Below, piece by piece: positions 63,417 through 64,000 of a stretch of DNA of 64,000 nt; within the stretch, counting starts at the first letter, position 1; every line of letters begins with the position of its first letter. A program made the translations under genes and the position numbers. Source of the stretch: Paenibacillus sacheonensis (GTDB taxonomy: Bacteria; Bacillota; Bacilli; Paenibacillales; Paenibacillaceae); assembly GCF_009909195.1 (NCBI RefSeq), contig NZ_JAAAMU010000019.1, positions 1 to 64,000 of the forward strand, read 5' to 3'. The notes beneath the pieces were generated by a model. The model saw only the letters and a list, made by a program, of their open reading frames with translations. It did not search any database and was not told the DNA's origin.

Positions 63417-64000
63417 CTACAACTCCACCAAGCTCCGAATCTCGCTCGCCCGAACGATCGCCTCGAGCACCTCCTGGTTCCGGTACCCGTCGATAATGCC
63501 GGGCAAGCCGTCCGTCTCCGTGCCGTCGAGCAGCGCGAGGAAGTCGTCGTACTGCTTGATCCTGCAGCGCTGCGGAACGGCGATCGTCGACCGCGACAGC
63601 TGGCCTTCCCCGTCTTCCCCGATAAGCACGGTATGGCCTTCATCCAGCGTCGAAGCGTGAATCGTGCCCGTGTCGCCGTAGATGGAGATTTCATGCTGGT
63701 TGCCCGATCCGATCGCGTTGCGCGACGATTGGAAGACGCCGCGAATATCGCCCGTCATCCGCGCCTGGAAGCTGACGAAGTCGTCCACCTCGATCCGCAC
63801 CGGCTCGCCCGTCAGCGGATCCGGACGCTCCGGAACGATCGTCTGCATCTGCGCCGTCAGCTCCAGGAATTCGCCGCCGAACAGGAATCGCGCCAAATCG
63901 ATCATGTGCGAGCCGAGATCGCCGAGCGTGCCGGTACCCGTGATCGCCTTATCGAACCGCCATACGAACGGACAGTTGTACTGCGCCGCGCCCCAGCCTT
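63417..64000 (-). CDS. Gfo/Idh/MocA family oxidoreductase, C-terminal part
   Basis: The frame is open to the right edge of the window, where it reads GWGAAQYNCPFVWRFDKAIT and GTGTLGDLGSHMIDLARFLF; the ATG at 63905 is internal, since GDLGSHMIDL is the conserved family motif containing the catalytic His region. The C-terminal domain follows (ISIYGDTGTIHASTLDEGHT; LPGIIDGYRNQEVLEAIVRA). The Rossmann domain and start lie outside the window. Substrate unknown. It is a second member of this family within 5 kb. Confidence 0.92.
   Translation of the reverse strand, partial: GWGAAQYNCPFVWRFDKAITGTGTLGDLGSHMIDLARFLFGGEFLELTAQMQTIVPERPDPLTGEPVRIEVDDFVSFQARMTGDIRGVFQSSRNAIGSGNQHEISIYGDTGTIHASTLDEGHTVLIGEDGEGQLSRSTIAVPQRCRIKQYDDFLALLDGTETDGLPGIIDGYRNQEVLEAIVRASEIRSLVEL

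Noticed and set aside
63260..63694. Leftward 144-codon ORF at the right edge
   Set aside because: It is in another frame over the Gfo/Idh/MocA gene, whose frame runs to the window edge with family motifs.

Overview
The window looks like chromosome from a GC-rich (about 60%) Paenibacillaceae bacterium (Paenibacillus or Cohnella type). The evidence is strong Gram-positive ribosome binding sites, an SLH-anchored surface protein, a rrn leader with a Bacillus-type boxA, several ABC sugar importers without their own ATPase but with YesM/YesN or membrane AraC regulators, and a DUF3934 gene. It opens with the 5' end of a leftward 16S gene and its tandem promoters, and ends inside a leftward Gfo/Idh/MocA gene. 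There is no prophage, IS transposase, tRNA or CRISPR array.

Layout. 0.5-10.6 kb: DJ-1/PfpI protein, a large SLH protein with eight internal repeats, nicotinate salvage (pncA-pncB) beside a Nudix-winged-helix protein, a TIM-barrel isomerase, DUF3934 and HEAT genes. 10.7-17 kb: a membrane AraC regulator divergent from a two-permease plus binding-lipoprotein sugar importer. 17.7-28.1 kb (leftward): a YesN/YesM two-component system, a membrane-anchored periplasmic sugar-binding protein, two binding lipoproteins and two permeases, probably a sugar-sensing and uptake regulon. 29.4-39.4 kb: a complete Kdp potassium system with a T-rich KdpE-box-like site, a Rossmann-like ORF, two micro-membrane proteins (one is KdpF), kdpA, kdpB, kdpC, a split KdpD whose sensor half is tandemly duplicated, and kdpE. 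40.3-46.7 kb: Old Yellow Enzyme, small soluble chemotaxis-type protein, isomerase, phytanoyl-CoA-dioxygenase-like protein, AraC regulator, SDR. 46.9-53.9 kb: two large hybrid histidine kinases around a CheR methyltransferase. 54-63 kb: general stress protein, neopullulanase-type amylase, GlgC, oxidoreductase, and an MHYT-PAS-GGDEF-EAL c-di-GMP enzyme.

The least explained part is the intergenic DNA. Two unrelated families of about 130-190 bp structured repeats are each present twice, and each shows compensatory base changes in its stems (7683-7809 with 36685-36824; 17232-17419 with 43665-43850). Four tandem arrays with 12-, 15-, 16- and 51-bp periods surround the sugar-transport genes. Starts were moved inward from the longest open frame wherever a Shine-Dalgarno sequence decided the matter.
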